This document shows, one piece after another, positions 9,917 to 18,026 of a stretch of 45,009 nucleotides of DNA. A program made the position numbers and the translations under genes. Origin of the DNA: an uncultured Collinsella sp. Lineage in GTDB: Bacteria; Actinomycetota; Coriobacteriia; Coriobacteriales; Coriobacteriaceae. The stretch is taken from positions 1-45,009 of the forward strand of contig CABUKS010000019.1 of NCBI GenBank assembly GCA_902492235.1, written 5' to 3'. Within the stretch, counting starts at the first letter, position 1; each line of letters opens with the position of its first letter. The notes under the pieces were generated by a model. It was not told where the DNA came from. It made no database searches and was given only the letters and a program-made list of their open reading frames with translations.

Positions 9917-11164
9917 CTAGATCAGGTCCTCCGCATCATCGAAGGCGTCGGTGTCGTGGACACCGCAGAAACGGGAGCCGGGACGAGCCTGGTTGCGGCA
10001 CTGGATGCCGTCCTCGGACACATACTCGCAGCGGCGGACGTCCTCGTCCTCCTCGTCACCGATCAGGTCGGCGGCGGGCTCCTCGTGAACGGGAACGTTC
10101 TTGAGGATGTCGGCGGCAAGGGTCTCGGACTTGATGTCGATGTGCCAGCCGGTCAGGCGCGCGGCGAGGCGGGCGTTCTGGCCCTCCTTGCCGATGGCGA
10201 GGGACAGCTGGTCGTCAGGCACGATGACACCGGCGTAAGCCTTCTCCTCGTCGATGAGGACGCGGGTGACCTTGGCAGGCGAAAGGGCGTTGGCAACGTA
10301 GACGGCAGGATCGGCATCCCAAAGGATGACGTCGACGCGCTCGCCACGGAGCTCGCCCACGACAGCGCGAACACGGCTGCCCTTGGGGCCGACGCAGGCG
10401 CCCACGGGATCCAGACGGTCGTCGAGCGAGTGGACGGCGACCTTGGAGCGCTGGCCGGGCTCGCGGGCGATCGACTTGATCTGGACGGTGCCCTCATAGA
10501 TCTCGGGCACCTCCTGCTCAAACAGACGACGCATGAGCTCGGGGTGGGTACGGGAGATGACAATCGGCGGACGGCTGTGCTCGCCACGAACCGGCTGCAG
10601 GTTGGAGTTGGGGTCGCGAACGTCGATGATCACGGCCTTGATGTGCTGGTTGTGCAGGTAGCGCTCGCCCATCGGACGCTCGTTGCGCTCGTTCTCGTAA
10701 CGGCGCTGGTCGAAGTGCGGAAGCTCGGCCTCGACGCCCTCGCGGATCTTAACGATCGTAAAGTCGGGCGTGGACTGCAGCACGGTACCGCTGATGAGGT
10801 CACCGATGCGGCCGGAGAACTCCTCGTAGATCTGCTCGCGGGCGGAGTTACGCACGATGGCGTTGATCTCGGCCTTGGCGTGCTGGGCGGCGATGCGGCT
10901 CGTGTTCTTGGGGGTAACGTCGATCTCCTCGAACTCGGTGAAGTTGCCCTCCTCGTCCATGGAATCGTCGATCGGCTCCAGGCGGTAGACGTAGATCTTG
11001 CCGGTGGTGCGGTCGATGGTCACCTTGGCGCCCCACTCAAGATGCAGGATCTCGGCATAGCTCTTGGCGAGCGACTGCTCCAGGCGGTCGATCAGGTAGA
11101 GCTGGTCGATGTGCTTCTCCTGACAAAGCTCCATCAGGGCGGACATCATGTCGGATGCTGCCAT
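9917..11164 (-). CDS. nusA: Transcription termination/antitermination factor NusA with a C-terminal C3H finger
   Basis: NusA binds RNA polymerase and nascent RNA to modulate pausing, termination and antitermination. The 415-aa product has the N-terminal polymerase-binding domain, an S1 domain, then two KH domains; GPKGSRVRAVVGEL and LAIGKEGQNARLAARLTGW mark the KH loops. After KH2 an acidic linker leads to a short Cys-rich tail with C379, C389, C400 and H403, a CX9CX10CX2H pattern that is a good candidate zinc knuckle and not part of textbook NusA. It starts one base after the rimP stop and is followed directly by infB. The ylxR and ylxQ genes commonly found between nusA and infB in Gram-positives are absent. 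Confidence 0.96.
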   Translation of the reverse strand: MAASDMMSALMELCQEKHIDQLYLIDRLEQSLAKSYAEILHLEWGAKVTIDRTTGKIYVYRLEPIDDSMDEEGNFTEFEEIDVTPKNTSRIAAQHAKAEINAIVRNSAREQIYEEFSGRIGDLISGTVLQSTPDFTIVKIREGVEAELPHFDQRRYENERNERPMGERYLHNQHIKAVIIDVRDPNSNLQPVRGEHSRPPIVISRTHPELMRRLFEQEVPEIYEGTVQIKSIAREPGQRSKVAVHSLDDRLDPVGACVGPKGSRVRAVVGELRGERVDVILWDADPAVYVANALSPAKVTRVLIDEEKAYAGVIVPDDQLSLAIGKEGQNARLAARLTGWHIDIKSETLAADILKNVPVHEEPAADLIGDEEDEDVRRCEYVSEDGIQCRNQARPGSRFCGVHDTDAFDDAEDLI

Positions 11165-11165
11165 C

Positions 11166-11660
11166 TTACTTTCCTTCCTTCGCGGGCTTGAAGTCGTAGG
11201 TGGGCTTCAACTTGCACTTTTTAACATCAGAGAAATCGAGGGTGACGGACTCGCCGCCCTCGAGCTCGAGGGTCACGTTCGTCTCGGTGGCGGCGGCAAT
11301 CTTGCCGGCGTACTTGCGACGGCCCTCGGCGGCGGTGGAGGTGAGCTCGCAGTTCTCGCCCACAAAGCGGGCAAAGTCGCACGGGCGGCGCAGCGGGCGC
11401 GCCATACCCGGGCTCGACACCTCGAGCGTATAGCTCGAAGAGATGGGGTCGAGCTCCTCAATCACATCGCCGACCCACTTGGTGTTGGCCGTGACGTCGT
11501 TGAGCGACAGGCTCTGACCCTCGGCACCCTCGATACGCACGCGCACGCAGGGGGCCTTGGTGGCACCCACGAGCTCGACGTCGACGATGTCGACATCGTG
11601 CTGGGGAGCGACGGCCTCGAGCGAGTCGATGATCGCCTGCTCGGTCTTGGTCTTGACCAT
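11166..11660 (-). CDS. rimP: Ribosome maturation factor RimP
   Basis: RimP assists 30S subunit assembly. I chose the ATG at 11660 (MVKTKTEQAIIDSLE) because GGAGGTG lies five bases upstream. The longer open frame to 11813 reads through a terminator-like hairpin and is not credible. The 164-aa product has the typical two-domain layout, with VDIVDVELVG in the N-terminal domain, YTLEVSSPGMARPL at the domain boundary, and a C-terminal Sm-like domain. It is the first gene of the rimP-nusA-infB operon, and the hairpin in its leader could regulate the whole operon. Confidence 0.95.
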   Translation of the reverse strand: MVKTKTEQAIIDSLEAVAPQHDVDIVDVELVGATKAPCVRVRIEGAEGQSLSLNDVTANTKWVGDVIEELDPISSSYTLEVSSPGMARPLRRPCDFARFVGENCELTSTAAEGRRKYAGKIAAATETNVTLELEGGESVTLDFSDVKKCKLKPTYDFKPAKEGK

Positions 11661-11680
11661 TGCGGCACCTCCATCCATAC

Positions 11681-11712
11681 AAAAAAGAAGCGGGGCCGAA
11701 ACCCCACTTCTT
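11681..11712 (-). promoter_or_regulatory. Terminator-like attenuator hairpin in the rimP leader
   Basis: On the minus strand an 11-bp stem (arms 11702-11712 and 11685-11695, including one G-U pair, 6-nt loop) is followed by six U residues. It lies only about 9 nt before the rimP Shine-Dalgarno, downstream of the leuS terminator, so it is inside the rimP leader. It looks like an intrinsic terminator through which polymerase must read to express the operon. Confidence 0.7.
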
Positions 11713-11851
11713 TCAATTACAACTTTATTTGCAAGCAAACTATACCAATAGCTGCGGAAACGTGCAAGTACAGTACGAATCTGCAGGTCAGCGTGCGCAC
11801 AGCTTCTCCACAAGAATAGGACAATTGACTGCAGACATCAGGGCAGGTACA

Positions 11852-11889
11852 TGAAAAACGAGGGACGACCCAATCGGATCGCCCCTCGT
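11852..11889 (-). terminator. Intrinsic terminator of leuS
   Basis: A 14-bp stem (arms 11858-11871 and 11876-11889, with G-U pairs) closed by a 4-nt loop is followed on the minus strand by UUUUU. It starts 29 nt after the leuS stop codon. Confidence 0.88.
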
Positions 11890-11918
11890 CTTTAGCACGT
11901 CAACAATGCACGTGGCGT

Positions 11919-14495
11919 TTACTTGACCACCAGGTTGACCAGCTTGCCGGGCACGCAGATGGCCTTGACGACCGTCTTGCCCTCGATCCACTTGGCGACA
12001 GCAGCCTCGGCGACAGCCTGCATTTCCTCGTTGGAGGCATCGCGGGCCACGTCAATGCGGCCACGGACCTTGCCGAGCACCTGGACGACGATCTGCACCG
12101 TGTCCTCGATGGACTCGGCCAGGTCGAACTCGGGCCAGGCGGCGGCGTAGGCGTTGCCCTCGCAGCCGAGCGCCTCGTGCCACAGCTCGTCGGCCCAGAA
12201 CGGGCAGATGGGCGCCAGGACGCTCACAATGTCCTTGGCCACGCCGTAGCACAGGGCCTTGTCGCGGTCAGCGCCCTCGGTGGCGTTGAGGTAGGCGCTC
12301 GCCGCGTTGACGAGCTCCATGACGGCAGAGATCGCGGTGTTGAACTGGCCGCGATCGAAGTCCTCGGTGCACTTGGCGATGGTGCGGTGACGCTCGCGAT
12401 AGAGCTTCATCGCGGTCTCGTCGAGCACGGACTTGTCGAAGGCCACGCTGGCGTCACCCGACTGGACGAGCTGCCACACGATACGCCAGGCGCGCTTGAT
12501 AAAGCGGTTGGCGCCCTCGACGGCCTTGGGATCCCAGTCGAAGTCCTTCTCGGGCGGGGCGATAAACAGGATCGCCAGACGCATGGTGTCGGCGCCGTAG
12601 GGCTCGATAACCGAGCTCGGGGGCACGACGTTGCCCTTGGACTTGGACATGGTGTCGCCGTTCTCGTCCTTAACCATGCCCTGGCACAGCAGGTTGGTAA
12701 AGGGCTCGTCAACGCTCAGCAGGCCCAGGTCGCGCAGCGCCTTGGTAAAGAAGCGGCTGTAGAGCAGATGCAGAATGGCGTGCTCGATGCCGCCGATGTA
12801 GTTATCGACGGGCATCCAACGGTCTGCCGCCTCGCGGGAGAAGGGCAGCTCGGTGTTGTGCGGGTCGGTGTAACGCAGGTAATACCAGCTGGAGCAGGTG
12901 AAGGTGTCCATGGTATCGGTCTCGCGCTTAGCCGGGCGGCCACAGACCGGGCAGGTGGTCTCGTAGAAGTCCTTGCACTCGGCGAGGGTCTCGCCGGCGC
13001 CCAGGTCCAGGTTCTCGGGCAGCGTCACCGGCAGCTGGTCCTCGGGCACGGGCACAATGCCGCAATGCTCGCAGTGAATGGCCGGGATGGGGTTGCCCCA
13101 ATAGCGCTGGCGGCTGATGAGCCAGTCGCGCAGGCGGAACTCGACCTTGCGACGGCCGCAGCCCATGGCCTCGAGATCGGCCACGATGGCAGCCTCGCCC
13201 TCGGAGTGCTTACCGCCGCGCATGCCAGTGTACTTGCCGGACTGGACGAGCGTGCCCTCGGCGGCGTGGGCGCAATCCCAGTCGACGGTCTCGGCATGAA
13301 AGGTATCGATGGTCTCGCCGCTGGCCTCGACGGCAGCGCGATCGTCATCGTCCAGGATGATCGGCACGATCGGCAGGTCGTACTTGCGGGCAAACTCAAA
13401 GTCGCGCTGGTCGCCGCAGGGAACGGCCATGACGGCGCCAGTGCCGTAGTCGGCAACGACATAATCGGCAACCCACACGGGAACCTTCTCGCCGTTGACG
13501 GGGTTCACCACGTAGCGGCCGGTAAAGGCACCGTGCTTCTCGAGGGTGCCCTGGGCACGCTCGACGGCGGAGATATGCTTGGAGTCCTCGACGATCTTGG
13601 TCACGGCCTCCTCGTACTCCGTGCCCTCGACGAGCTCGTGCAGACGAGCGTACTCGGGAGCCAGGACAAAGAAGGAGACGCCAAACAGGGTATCGGCACG
13701 CGTGGTAAAGACGGTGATCTTGCCCTCGTCGCCCTCGATGGGATCGCCGTTGGCGTCGCACAGGGTAAAGTCGACCTCGGCGCCCTCGGAGCGGCCGATC
13801 CAGTTGGCCTGCATCTGCTTGACACGCTCAGGCCAGCCGGGGAGCTTCTCCAGGTCGTCGAGCAGCTCCTGGGAGTACTCGGTGATCTTGAAGTACCACT
13901 GCTCAAGGTCGCGCTTCTCGGGCTCAGTGCCGCAGCGCCAGCACTTGCCCTCGGTAACCTGCTCGTTGGCCAGAACGGTCTTGCAGGTGGGGCACCAGTT
14001 GACCGGGTTCTTCTTGCGGTAGACCAGGCCCTTTTCCCACAGCTTCTCAAAGATCCACTGACCCCAACGGTAGTAGTCGGGGCTGCAGGTCTTGACCATG
14101 CGATCCAGATCGTAGGAGAAGCCCATGCGCTTCATCGTGGCGAGCGCCTGGTCCATGTTCTTATACGTCCAGGCGGCAGCCTGCGTATTGTGCTTGATGG
14201 CGGCGTTCTCGGCAGGCAGGCCAAAGGCGTCAAAGCCGATGGGGTGCAGCACGTCGTAGCCGCGCATGCGAGCCTGACGGGCCATGGCATCGCCGATGGT
14301 ATAGTTGCGCGCGTGGCCCATGTGCAGGTCGCCCGACGGATACGGGAACATCTCGAGCACATACTTTTTGGGCTTGCTGTCGTCGGTGTCGACGGCAAAG
14401 AGGTTGGAGTCCTCCCAGGCCTTCATCCACTTGGACTCAATGGCCTGCGCGTCGTAGGCAGGGATCTCGTCCTTATGATCTGTGCAATCGCACAT
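11919..14495 (-). CDS. leuS: Leucyl-tRNA synthetase
   Basis: This class I aminoacyl-tRNA synthetase charges tRNA-Leu. The HIGH-type motif is HMGH (H58-H61) within YPSGDLHMGHARNYTIGDAM, and the KMSKS-type loop is MSKSKGN near residue 615. A zinc-ribbon-like CX2C pair, an editing CP1 insertion and the anticodon-binding domain are present. The 858 aa is slightly longer than the E. coli enzyme. AAAGGAG lies five bases before the ATG. It is probably monocistronic: a 129-nt hairpin lies directly upstream and a strong terminator follows. Confidence 0.98.
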   Translation of the reverse strand: MCDCTDHKDEIPAYDAQAIESKWMKAWEDSNLFAVDTDDSKPKKYVLEMFPYPSGDLHMGHARNYTIGDAMARQARMRGYDVLHPIGFDAFGLPAENAAIKHNTQAAAWTYKNMDQALATMKRMGFSYDLDRMVKTCSPDYYRWGQWIFEKLWEKGLVYRKKNPVNWCPTCKTVLANEQVTEGKCWRCGTEPEKRDLEQWYFKITEYSQELLDDLEKLPGWPERVKQMQANWIGRSEGAEVDFTLCDANGDPIEGDEGKITVFTTRADTLFGVSFFVLAPEYARLHELVEGTEYEEAVTKIVEDSKHISAVERAQGTLEKHGAFTGRYVVNPVNGEKVPVWVADYVVADYGTGAVMAVPCGDQRDFEFARKYDLPIVPIILDDDDRAAVEASGETIDTFHAETVDWDCAHAAEGTLVQSGKYTGMRGGKHSEGEAAIVADLEAMGCGRRKVEFRLRDWLISRQRYWGNPIPAIHCEHCGIVPVPEDQLPVTLPENLDLGAGETLAECKDFYETTCPVCGRPAKRETDTMDTFTCSSWYYLRYTDPHNTELPFSREAADRWMPVDNYIGGIEHAILHLLYSRFFTKALRDLGLLSVDEPFTNLLCQGMVKDENGDTMSKSKGNVVPPSSVIEPYGADTMRLAILFIAPPEKDFDWDPKAVEGANRFIKRAWRIVWQLVQSGDASVAFDKSVLDETAMKLYRERHRTIAKCTEDFDRGQFNTAISAVMELVNAASAYLNATEGADRDKALCYGVAKDIVSVLAPICPFWADELWHEALGCEGNAYAAAWPEFDLAESIEDTVQIVVQVLGKVRGRIDVARDASNEEMQAVAEAAVAKWIEGKTVVKAICVPGKLVNLVVK

Positions 14496-14511
14496 ATCAG
14501 CTCCTTTAATC

Positions 14512-14640
14512 TTAGCTGGGGTCGGTCGGCTTAGCTTTATTCGCTACTGCGGACAGTCCTGCGCAAGACGAAGAGCACATTTAGTGCTCTTCTTTGCGTG
14601 CGGAACTTGTAGCGAACAAAGCTAAGCCGCCCGACCCTAA
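14512..14640 (-). repeat. 129-nt near-complete hairpin upstream of leuS
   Basis: Outer arms 14519-14547 and 14609-14637 match at 27 of 29 positions. The inner part also folds: AAGAGCAC and GTGCTCTT pair around a 5-nt loop, with further GCGCAA/TTGCGT-type pairing. The element ends 17 nt before the leuS ATG. It could be a MITE-like repeat or a structured leader of leuS. I searched by eye for T-box features (such as the conserved TGGNACCGCG antiterminator motif) and found none. Confidence 0.75.
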
Positions 14641-14671
14641 GGTTGACTCGACTGATAATAGCAAATACGAC

Positions 14672-14706
14672 AAGCGAGATGCCTGCGACTTGCAGGCATC
14701 TCGCTT
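14672..14706. terminator. Perfect 14-bp stem-loop, probable guaB terminator
   Basis: AAGCGAGATGCCTG (14672-14685) and its exact complement (14693-14706) enclose a 7-nt loop, 50 nt after the guaB stop. The U-tract is poor on both strands, so efficiency is uncertain. Its place between guaB and leuS suggests it ends guaB transcription. Confidence 0.55.
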
Positions 14707-14720
14707 TATCTAAATAACGT

Positions 14721-14735
14721 GGTTGATGCTCAACC
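14721..14735 (-). other. Small hairpin just after guaB
   Basis: GGTTGA and TCAACC pair around a 3-nt loop 20 nt downstream of the guaB stop codon. The role is unknown; it may protect the mRNA 3' end. Confidence 0.35.
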
Positions 14736-14755
14736 TTTAATATGCAGCTCTTACC

Positions 14756-16267
14756 TTATCGATAGGAAACGCTCTGCTGGGAGTCCTTGACGACTACGTC
14801 GTGGGCGCCGCCTTCGACGATGGAGGTAGAGCTGACCAGCGTTAGGCGTGCCTTTTCCTGGAGCTCGGGGATCGAGAGGGCACCGCAGTTGCACATCGTG
14901 GACTTGACCTTGTAGAGCGTGCCGCCCACGCCGTCCTTGAGGGAGCCAGCATAGGGAACGTAGGAGTCGACGCCCTCGACGAAGCTGAGCTTCGCGGCGC
15001 CGCCCAAGTCGTAGCGCTGCCAGTTGCGGGCACGCGCAGAACCCTCGCCCCAGTACTCCTTCATGTACTGACCGTTCACATTGACGCGCTCGGTCGGGCT
15101 CTCGTCGAAGCGAGCGAAGTAGCGGCCCAGCATCATAAAGTCGGCACCCATGGCAAGGGCGAGCGTCATGTGGTAGTCGTAGACGATACCGCCGTCGGAG
15201 CACACGGGCACGTAGACGCCGGTCTCCTCGTAGTACTCGTCGCGAGCGCGGCAGACGTCGATCAGAGCGGTGGCCTGGCCACGGCCGATACCCTTGGTCT
15301 CGCGGGTAATGCAGATGGAGCCGCCGCCGATACCGACCTTGATGAAGTCGGCACCGCAGTCGGCCAAAAAGCGGAAGCCCTCGGCGTCGACGACGTTACC
15401 GGCGCCGACCTTGACGTCCTCGCCGTAGTTGGCGCGGATCCACTCGATGGTGCGCTTCTGCCACTCGCTGAAGCCCTCAGAAGAGTCGATGCACAGGACA
15501 TCGGCACCGGCCTCGATGAGCAGCGGCACGCGCTCGGCATAGTCGCGGGTGTTGATACCGGCGCCGACCATGTAGCGCTTATCGCCGTCGAGCAGCTCGT
15601 TGGGGTTGGTCTTGTGGCTGTCGTAGTCCTTGCGGAAGACAATGCCCATGAGGTGATCGTTGTCGTCGACGATGGGCAGAGCGTTGAGCTTGTTGTCCCA
15701 GATGACGTCGTTGGCAACCTTGAGGCTGATGTTCTTATCGCCCACGATGAGCTGCTCACGCGGAGTCATGAACTCGGAGACCTTCGTCTGGTGGTCATCG
15801 CGACTGGGGCGATAGTCACGGCTGGTGACGATGCCCAGGAGCTTACCCTTGGGAGTGCCGTCATCGGTAACCGGCATGGTGGAGTGACCAGTCTTCTCCT
15901 TGAGCTCGATGACCTGTTCCATGGTCATATCGGGGGTCAGCGTGGAATCGGACTGAACGAAGCCGGCCTTGTGATCCTTGACGGCCTTGACCATAGCGGC
16001 CTCGGACTCGGCGCTCTGGGAACCGTAAATGAAGGACAGGCCACCCTCGGTAGCGAGCGCGACACCCATGTCGACGCCCGAGACGGACTGCATGATAGCG
16101 GAAACCATGGGGATGTTCAGGGTGATTGCCGGCTTCTCACCGCGCTTAAAGCGGGTCAGCGGCGTCTTAAGAGAGACGTTGTTGGGGATGCACTGCGAGG
16201 ACGAGTAACCAGGGACCAGCAGATACTCCGAAAACGTGTGGGACTCACCGGGAAAGAACGTAGCCAT
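14756..16267 (-). CDS. guaB: Inosine-5'-monophosphate dehydrogenase
   Basis: The enzyme oxidises IMP to XMP with NAD+, the first committed step of GMP synthesis. The 503-aa product has a TIM barrel with a CBS-pair insert (roughly residues 100-225), an NAD-site segment VKVGAGNVVDAEG, and the catalytic loop KVGIGGGSICITRE whose cysteine forms the covalent XMP intermediate. The flap contains GEGSARARNW. The ATG has AAAAGGAG close upstream. It is transcribed divergently from the ModE-like gene. No purine riboswitch was recognised in the leader. Confidence 0.97.
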   Translation of the reverse strand: MATFFPGESHTFSEYLLVPGYSSSQCIPNNVSLKTPLTRFKRGEKPAITLNIPMVSAIMQSVSGVDMGVALATEGGLSFIYGSQSAESEAAMVKAVKDHKAGFVQSDSTLTPDMTMEQVIELKEKTGHSTMPVTDDGTPKGKLLGIVTSRDYRPSRDDHQTKVSEFMTPREQLIVGDKNISLKVANDVIWDNKLNALPIVDDNDHLMGIVFRKDYDSHKTNPNELLDGDKRYMVGAGINTRDYAERVPLLIEAGADVLCIDSSEGFSEWQKRTIEWIRANYGEDVKVGAGNVVDAEGFRFLADCGADFIKVGIGGGSICITRETKGIGRGQATALIDVCRARDEYYEETGVYVPVCSDGGIVYDYHMTLALAMGADFMMLGRYFARFDESPTERVNVNGQYMKEYWGEGSARARNWQRYDLGGAAKLSFVEGVDSYVPYAGSLKDGVGGTLYKVKSTMCNCGALSIPELQEKARLTLVSSTSIVEGGAHDVVVKDSQQSVSYR

Positions 16268-16346
16268 GTTTCTCCTTTTTCCATGCGACCGGTCGGCTGC
16301 AGGCCTCGTAGGACCCAGCCCAACCTTGGGCGCCCAATACTGGGGA

Positions 16347-16375
16347 AGTATCTTAACGCACTTTGACTGCTACAA
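16347..16375 (-). promoter_or_regulatory. Candidate sigma-70 promoter of guaB
   Basis: On the minus strand TTGTAG (16370-16375) and GATACT (16347-16352) are separated by exactly 17 bp, about 80 nt upstream of guaB. Three or four of six positions match consensus in each box. Confidence 0.4.
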
Positions 16376-16451
16376 TGCATGATTTAAGAAGAGCACACGA
16401 GGGTTTGACGCAGGCTTTGCGTTTGCCCAGCAAACACTTTAGCGGGAAGAC

Positions 16452-16805
16452 GTGGAGCACATGGAGTACAAGACAACGGCAAAGTTGGTCATTCAAGCGT
16501 GTGACATGGATTTGCCGGGTGTCTTCGGCCACGGCTGCGTCTTGCTGCTGCAAGGGATTGCCCGCGAGCACTCGCTCAACCGCGCCGCCAAGAGCATGGG
16601 CATGGCGTATTCCAAGGCTTGGCGCATTGTGAACGAGGCCGAAGGTCAGTTGGGCTGCAAACTCATCGAGCGCGACGGCGCCCGCGGATCCACGCTCACC
16701 CCCGCCGGCGAGCGAGCCATAGCAGTCTACGAGGAGCTGCAGGCCGACATCAACAACATCATCGCCAACAAAGCAAGCGACCTCATCGCCAGCATCAAAG
16801 AGTAG
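16452..16805 (+). CDS. ModE-like winged-helix DNA-binding protein (short)
   Basis: A 117-aa protein made essentially of one winged helix-turn-helix domain of the ModE/LysR N-terminal type: the recognition region SLNRAAKSMGMAYSKAW is followed by LIERDGARGSTLTPAGERAI, the characteristic wing and post-wing segment. ModE regulators of molybdate transport carry this domain plus C-terminal molybdate-binding (TOBE) domains, which are absent here, so the ligand is unknown. The start is either the GTG at 16452 or the ATG at 16461; GGGAAG or GGAG could serve as the ribosome-binding site. It is divergent from guaB and converges on the PLP-fold gene. No molybdate genes are nearby. Confidence 0.8.
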   Translation: MEHMEYKTTAKLVIQACDMDLPGVFGHGCVLLLQGIAREHSLNRAAKSMGMAYSKAWRIVNEAEGQLGCKLIERDGARGSTLTPAGERAIAVYEELQADINNIIANKASDLIASIKE

Positions 16806-16844
16806 CCATTTGGGACGGGGCTATTTAGCTACACAACCCCTTCT

Positions 16845-16919
16845 CATAAGTTGCGGTGAAATAGGGACTGTTTATGCGGTTAAAGCCGTAAATCAATCCC
16901 TGTTTCACCGCAACTTATG
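16845..16919. repeat. REP-like 75-bp inverted repeat between convergent genes
   Basis: Arms 16845-16867 and 16897-16919 match at 22 of 23 positions. The core AAGTTGCGGTGAAA resembles the arms of the longer elements at 33.6-33.9 and 35.6 kb. It sits between the stops of two convergent genes and could act as a bidirectional terminator or REP element. Confidence 0.8.
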
Positions 16920-16937
16920 GAGTTGAGGATGATTTAG

Positions 16938-17948
16938 CTAGTTGCGGAGGGCGTTGTCTAGAGTGGCGGCCACGATCAAGGGGTCGTCGGTACCGGCGAA
17001 GAGGCGGATGGTGCTCCCCCGCCTGCCGCGTGAGGCCGAAAGGCGCGTCGTTGCGCCGCCGGCGGGCGATGTGCGAAACTCCCCCGGCAAAGCATCGAAC
17101 AGCTCTCCCGAGCTACGCTCGATAAGGTCGAATTCAACTGCCGGGCCAAAGCCGTGCTCGAGGATTCCCGTTGCAACCGCATGGTCGGGATGCGAGCTCA
17201 ACCCGGGATAGCGCACGTCGCGCACCATCTCATTGGCAACCAAATACTCGGCAAGTGCACGGGCGCGGTCGAAATGTGCCTGCATGCGGGCGTCGAGCGA
17301 GGAAAGCCCGCGCTCCAGCACGTCGGCCTCCTCGGTAGAAAGGTCGAGTGCCGACGCACCGCAGCCTGCAAACAATACGTGCGCGCACTCGGCAGCAGCA
17401 TCCACACGATGGCGCTTGAGCTGCGAGCGCGCCACCGAAGCGGCGACCAACTTGCGCGGAGCCTTACCAGCGCACACACGGTCGAGCGCCTCAAGTGACA
17501 GCACGGCACCCAAGCGCAACGGATCGCACCCAAAGACACCAGCCACGGTGTTATCCACCACGAGCAGCGCATGAGCCTCACGCGCTGCGCGGCCTAACGC
17601 ACGAAGATCGGGAACGCGCAGACCAAACCCGCCGATAGAGTTCACAAACCACCACAGGTGCGGCCCCTCGGCATCAAACGAAGCATCAAAATCCTCGGAC
17701 GCGGCAGTAAACGCCGCAACCGACGGCGGGTCCACGAGCACAACATCACAGCCTTCAAAGCCGTGCGCAAACGCATCGGCAAAGTCATCCGCAAAGGCCA
17801 CCAGACGGTCACCGGGACGCACAATACCCAGCAGCGAAAGAGCCGCCGGCACATGCGGGGCTGCAACAAGACGCGCCTCGCGCGCACTGGACCTCAAAGC
17901 CCAGGCCTCTTCTAGCTGCTGTACATCCACACGGCACCGTCCCTTCAT
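16938..17948 (-). CDS. Cys/Met-metabolism PLP-fold protein, probable pseudoenzyme
   Basis: The 336-aa product aligns by eye with cystathionine gamma-synthase/lyase-type aspartate-aminotransferase-fold enzymes. LLVVDNTVAGVFGCDPLRLGA corresponds to the conserved VDNTF...PLxLGAD block (D132-T134 here). In real enzymes SxTKYxxGHSD follows, with the lysine that binds pyridoxal phosphate; here it reads EALDRVCAGKAP, so arginine (R157) stands at the lysine position. The C-terminal domain with HPDH and the SLG-like region is also eroded. It may be a non-catalytic relative or a PLP-independent protein. The start is uncertain: ATG at 17948, TTG at 17954, or GTG at 17930, which has AAGGGA suitably spaced. 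The upstream scrB terminator ends almost at the start codon. Confidence 0.7.
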   Translation of the reverse strand: MKGRCRVDVQQLEEAWALRSSAREARLVAAPHVPAALSLLGIVRPGDRLVAFADDFADAFAHGFEGCDVVLVDPPSVAAFTAASEDFDASFDAEGPHLWWFVNSIGGFGLRVPDLRALGRAAREAHALLVVDNTVAGVFGCDPLRLGAVLSLEALDRVCAGKAPRKLVAASVARSQLKRHRVDAAAECAHVLFAGCGASALDLSTEEADVLERGLSSLDARMQAHFDRARALAEYLVANEMVRDVRYPGLSSHPDHAVATGILEHGFGPAVEFDLIERSSGELFDALPGEFRTSPAGGATTRLSASRGRRGSTIRLFAGTDDPLIVAATLDNALRN

Positions 17949-17950
17949 AA

Positions 17951-17988
17951 GCAAAAACCCACGATGCGGGTGTTCCCCGCATCGTGGG
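17951..17988 (-). terminator. Intrinsic terminator of scrB
   Basis: A perfect 13-bp stem (17958-17970 with 17976-17988, loop TGTTC) is followed on the minus strand by UUUUU. It lies 39 nt after the scrB stop and only a few bases before the start of the PLP-fold gene. Confidence 0.9.
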
Positions 17989-18026
17989 CAACGGCTGCAG
18001 TATAGCGCCGATATGCGATGACTCGC

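Noticed and set aside
9878..11191. 437-aa open frame on the plus strand
   Set aside because: It is antisense to nusA, with the same artefact pattern.
11166..11813. rimP start extended to 11813
   Set aside because: The extension would translate through the leader hairpin; the ATG at 11660 has a strong ribosome-binding site and gives the normal RimP N-terminus.
12177..14534. 785-aa open frame on the plus strand
   Set aside because: It is antisense to leuS, whose motifs are unmistakable; it has no ribosome-binding site and no recognisable domains.
14496..14755. T-box riboswitch upstream of leuS
   Set aside because: A large hairpin is present, but the conserved antiterminator sequence and specifier-loop layout were not found.
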